From Nocardia camponoti (GTDB lineage: Bacteria; Actinomycetota; Actinomycetes; Mycobacteriales; Mycobacteriaceae), in contig NZ_BMMW01000001.1 of the NCBI RefSeq assembly GCF_014646135.1, forward strand, positions 885,570-949,569: a DNA stretch of 64,000 nucleotides, read 5' to 3'. The notes below the pieces were generated by a model, which searched no databases, was not told where the DNA came from, and saw only the letters and a program-made list of their open reading frames with translations. Position 1 is the stretch's first letter; the number at the start of each line of letters is the position of its first letter. Below, one piece after another: positions 61,057-64,000 of this stretch. The translations under genes were made by a program, and so were the position numbers.

Positions 61057-62271
61057 CTACAGGCCGGGGATGGCCGCGCGCAGCTTCTCCGCGCGGTCGG
61101 TGTGCTCCCACGGCAGGTCGACATCGGTGCGACCGAAGTGGCCGTACGCGGCGGTCGGTGCGTAGATGGGACGCAGCAGGTCGAGGTCGCGGATGATCGC
61201 GCCCGGACGCAGGTCGAAGACCTCCGAGATGGCGGTGGAGATCTTGGCCGGGTCGACCTTTTCGGTGCCGAAGGTCTCAACGAACAGACCAACCGGGGCA
61301 GCCTTGCCGATGGCGTAGGCGACCTGCACCTCAACACGGTCGGCAAGCCCAGCCGCGACCACGTTCTTGGCAACCCAACGCATGGCGTAGGCAGCCGAAC
61401 GGTCGACCTTTGACGGGTCCTTGCCCGAGAACGCGCCGCCACCGTGGCGAGCCATGCCGCCGTAGGTGTCGACGATGATCTTGCGGCCGGTGAGGCCAGC
61501 GTCGCCCATCGGGCCGCCGAGCACGAACTTGCCGGTGGGGTTCACCAGCAGACGCACGTCGGAGGTGTCGAGGGTGGGCACATTCAGGTCGGCGAGCACC
61601 GAGTCGAGCACCTTCGCGCGGATGTCGGGCGCGAGCAGGTTGTCGAGGTCGATGTCGGCCGCGTGCTGGGTCGAGATGACGACGGTGTCGAGGCGGACGG
61701 CCTGGTCGCCGTCGTATTCGATGGTGACCTGGGTCTTGCCATCGGGGCGCAGGTAGGGCAGCACACCCGACTTGCGGACCTCGGTGAGCTTGCGCGACAG
61801 GCGGTGCGCGAGCGCGATCGGCAGCGGCATCAGCTCAGGGGTGTCGATGGTCGCGTAACCGAACATCAGGCCCTGGTCGCCCGCGCCCTGACGCTCGATC
61901 GCATCATCGGAACCGTCGACACGCGCCTCATGCGAGTGGTCGACACCCTGGGCGATATCGGGCGACTGCGCGCCGATGGCGATGTTGACACCGCACGAGT
62001 TGCCGTCGAAACCCTTTGCCGACGAGTCGTATCCGATTTCGAGGACCTTCTCGCGCACGATCTTGGGGATGTCCGCGTAAGCGGAGGTGGTGACCTCGCC
62101 CGCGACATGAACCTGACCGGTGGTGACGAGAGTTTCGACCGCGACACGGCTGTGCGGGTCGGCGGCGAGAAGGGCGTCGAGGATGGAATCGCTGATCGCG
62201 TCACAGATTTTGTCCGGATGCCCCTCGGTCACGGACTCACTGGTGAATAGCCGACTACCTGTCGTACGCAC
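61057..62271 (-). CDS. metK: S-adenosylmethionine synthase
   Basis: 404 residues. It makes SAM from methionine and ATP. Motifs are [14 protein letters not shown] near residue 15, [12 protein letters not shown] and [16 protein letters not shown]. Start GTG 62271 follows a GAGGGA region. It is followed closely by priA, so the two are probably co-transcribed. Confidence 0.97.
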   Translation of the reverse strand: MRTTGSRLFTSESVTEGHPDKICDAISDSILDALLAADPHSRVAVETLVTTGQVHVAGEVTTSAYADIPKIVREKVLEIGYDSSAKGFDGNSCGVNIAIGAQSPDIAQGVDHSHEARVDGSDDAIERQGAGDQGLMFGYATIDTPELMPLPIALAHRLSRKLTEVRKSGVLPYLRPDGKTQVTIEYDGDQAVRLDTVVISTQHAADIDLDNLLAPDIRAKVLDSVLADLNVPTLDTSDVRLLVNPTGKFVLGGPMGDAGLTGRKIIVDTYGGMARHGGGAFSGKDPSKVDRSAAYAMRWVAKNVVAAGLADRVEVQVAYAIGKAAPVGLFVETFGTEKVDPAKISTAISEVFDLRPGAIIRDLDLLRPIYAPTAAYGHFGRTDVDLPWEHTDRAEKLRAAIPGL

Positions 62272-62529
62272 AGTTATTCCCTCTCCCTCAACGGGTTACT
62301 CGATTCGGTTCGCGACAACCCCGACCCCACCTTCGTAGAGCCCGCGTCGCGCGACCTTGTTGTCAAGACTATTCCAAAGCACCGACAAGGTGGTGCAGTG
62401 CGCACAGACTGTCCCGGACTGTGCGCCGCGGCGGCCGAAGCAACACCGCGACCTTGTCCGGGCCGGTAGACTATGCGACTTTCGTTGTCGCGGAACGTAT
62501 TTCACGCACCCTGCGCGTATCCCTAGCGG
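62272..62529. promoter_or_regulatory. metK upstream region with nested inverted repeat
   Basis: 258 bp between coaBC and metK. GCGCACAG (62400-62407) and CTGTGCGC (62419-62426) are perfect 8-bp arms around CCGGGAC-type inner pairs, on a possible metK leader. GCGACCTTGT occurs at 62351-62360 and again at 62448-62457. I do not see SAM-I or SAM-IV riboswitch core sequences. Confidence 0.45.
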
Positions 62530-63747
62530 CTAGTGCAGCAGCGGAATGAGCGCGTCAAGCACGCGACTCGCGAGCAGCGCTTTCGACCCGTGATCCAGCG
62601 CGGATTCGGTGCCGTCGGCACCAAGCAGCCAGCCGTCGTTGGTGTCGACTTCGAATGCCTTGCCCTCGCCGACCGCGTTGACAACAAGCAAGTCACAGCC
62701 CTTGCGCGCGAGTTTGGCGCGGGCGTGGGTGAGGACGTCGCCGTTCTCATCACCGGTCTCGGCGGCGAACCCGACGATCGCGGTGTCACCAAGCCGACCT
62801 TCGGTGCGGGCGGTGACCAGCCCGGCCAAAATGTCGGGGTTTTTGGTGAGGGGGATCACATCGGGCTCGTTCGCGCCCTTTTTGATCTTGGCGGCGGCCA
62901 CATTGGTTGGCCGGAAGTCGGCGACAGCGGCGGCCATGATGACGGCATCGGCACCGACGGCATGCTTGTCGACAGCGGTCGCGAGCTGCTCAGCGGTGGT
63001 GATGTGCACCAGATCGACGGCGGCGGGCGGGGCCAATTCGACGGTGTTGCCCGCGATCAAGGTGACCGAAGCACCGCGCTGCGCGGCGACGCGCGCCAAC
63101 GCATAGCCCTGCTTGCCGGAGCTGCGGTTGCCGAGGAAACGCACCGGGTCGAGCGGTTCGCGCGTGCCACCAGCGGTGATGATGACGCGACGACCTTCCA
63201 GGTCGCGCGGCAACGCGTCGGGCCGCTCGAGCAGCAGCGAGGCCAGCCCGAAGATTTCCTCCGGCTCGGGCAGCCGACCGGGACCGGTATCGGTGCCGGT
63301 GAGGCGACCTGATGCCGGTTCCATCACCGTCGCACCATGCGCGCGCAAGGTGGCGACGTTGGCGACGGTGGCCGGGTGCTCCCACATTTCGGTGTGCATC
63401 GCCGGCGCGAACAGCACCGGACATCGCGCGGTGAGCAGGGTGGCGGTAAGCAGATCGTCGGCGCGACCTTGGGCGGCGCGCGCCATCAAGTCGGCGGTAG
63501 CGGGTGCGATGACAACGAGATCGGCCTCCTGGCCAATCCGCACATGCGGCACCTCAGGGACATCAGTGAACACGGAGGTGCTGACGGGCTGACCCGACAG
63601 CGCCTCAAACGTGGCCTTACCGACGAATTGCAGGGCCGACTCGGTGGGAATAACTCGCACCTGATGGCCGGTCTCGGTGAACCGGCGAACGAGGGCACAC
63701 GCCTTATAGGCCGCGATGCCCCCGCCAACCCCGACGACGATCCGCAT
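62530..63747 (-). CDS. coaBC: Bifunctional coenzyme A biosynthesis protein CoaBC
   Basis: 405 residues from ATG 63747, with GGAGGC nine bases upstream. The N-terminal CoaC flavoprotein half (GVGGGIAAYKACALVRR; APAMHTEMW; GPGRLPEPEEI) decarboxylates phosphopantothenoylcysteine. The C-terminal CoaB half (ITAGGTREPLDPVRFLGNRS; AAAVADFRP) makes it. The usual active-site Cys loop of CoaC (ACG) is not visible before GPGRLPEP, where the sequence reads LTGTDT. It lies 28 nt after rpoZ. Confidence 0.95.
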   Translation of the reverse strand: MRIVVGVGGGIAAYKACALVRRFTETGHQVRVIPTESALQFVGKATFEALSGQPVSTSVFTDVPEVPHVRIGQEADLVVIAPATADLMARAAQGRADDLLTATLLTARCPVLFAPAMHTEMWEHPATVANVATLRAHGATVMEPASGRLTGTDTGPGRLPEPEEIFGLASLLLERPDALPRDLEGRRVIITAGGTREPLDPVRFLGNRSSGKQGYALARVAAQRGASVTLIAGNTVELAPPAAVDLVHITTAEQLATAVDKHAVGADAVIMAAAVADFRPTNVAAAKIKKGANEPDVIPLTKNPDILAGLVTARTEGRLGDTAIVGFAAETGDENGDVLTHARAKLARKGCDLLVVNAVGEGKAFEVDTNDGWLLGADGTESALDHGSKALLASRVLDALIPLLH

Positions 63748-63775
63748 GGTGTTTACGCCTCCGAAAGAAAGATCG

Positions 63776-64000
<225 letters not shown>

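Noticed and set aside
62272..62529. SAM riboswitch upstream of metK
   Set aside because: No SAM-I, SAM-II or SAM-IV core seen; only the inverted repeat is reported.

Overview
The window is a chromosomal segment of a high-G+C actinobacterium of the mycolic-acid group (Mycobacteriales/Corynebacteriales). Nocardia or a near relative is the best guess. Three things support this: an MptB-type mannosyltransferase (lipomannan/lipoarabinomannan synthesis), a DUF4189 secreted protein, and a gene order that, compared from memory with Mycobacterium tuberculosis, follows the block Rv1390 (rpoZ) to Rv1466 (sufT) with local insertions and losses. Both ends are cut: metN lacks its 5' end at base 1, and rpoZ lacks its 5' end at base 64000.

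Layout. 1-4.7 kb holds methionine ABC transporter genes metN-metI, a NADAR-family protein, a PucR/CdaR-type regulator divergent from a TetR regulator, and a secreted DUF4189 protein. 4.7-11.2 kb is a complete SUF Fe-S cluster operon on the minus strand (sufR-sufB-sufD-sufC-sufS-sufU-sufT), with a SufR-type operator at its head and a hairpin terminator at its end. 11.4-16.8 kb on the plus strand carries a rhomboid protease, mptB, a two-gene ABC exporter and ctaA. 17-21.8 kb carries a quinone oxidoreductase, two small hypothetical proteins, a two-component system and ctaB (haem O synthase). 22.1-28.8 kb is the pentose-phosphate operon tkt-tal-zwf-opcA-pgl, closed by a hairpin. It is followed by an orphan gene for a fused alpha/beta E1 dehydrogenase. 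31.1-43.2 kb on the minus strand has secG and an MFS transporter, then the glycolytic genes gap-pgk-tpiA, then uvrC-rapZ-yvcK-whiA and a HAD phosphatase. 44-48.6 kb has riboflavin genes (ribE, ribBA, ribH; no ribD) and rpe. 48.6-54.6 kb has an anti-sigma/sigma pair (rsbW-sigF), the def-fmt-rsmB operon and a secreted lipase. 54.7-58.2 kb is an accessory patch: a PadR regulator, a TetR regulator divergent from a broken NmrA-type gene, a 53-bp tandem repeat array, a thioesterase and two palindromic repeat elements. 58.2-64 kb has priA, metK, coaBC and rpoZ.

Themes. (1) Many genes without a Shine-Dalgarno sequence have TANNNT placed 6-8 nt before the start codon, the signature of leaderless transcription. 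This decides several start sites. (2) Housekeeping proteins carry large low-complexity additions: about 257 residues at the N-terminus of RsmB, about 275 residues inside PriA, 110 at the C-terminus of UvrC, and acidic ends on Pgl and SigF. (3) Tandem or palindromic repeats sit directly at gene ends (ctaA/17.1 kb, the thioesterase, priA). The most striking is an array of 53-bp units that resembles iterated copies of the thioesterase gene's own 3' end and adjoins the breakpoint of a truncated oxidoreductase gene. (4) Several operators can be paired with their likely regulators by shared motifs. No phage, transposase, CRISPR array, rRNA or tRNA was seen.
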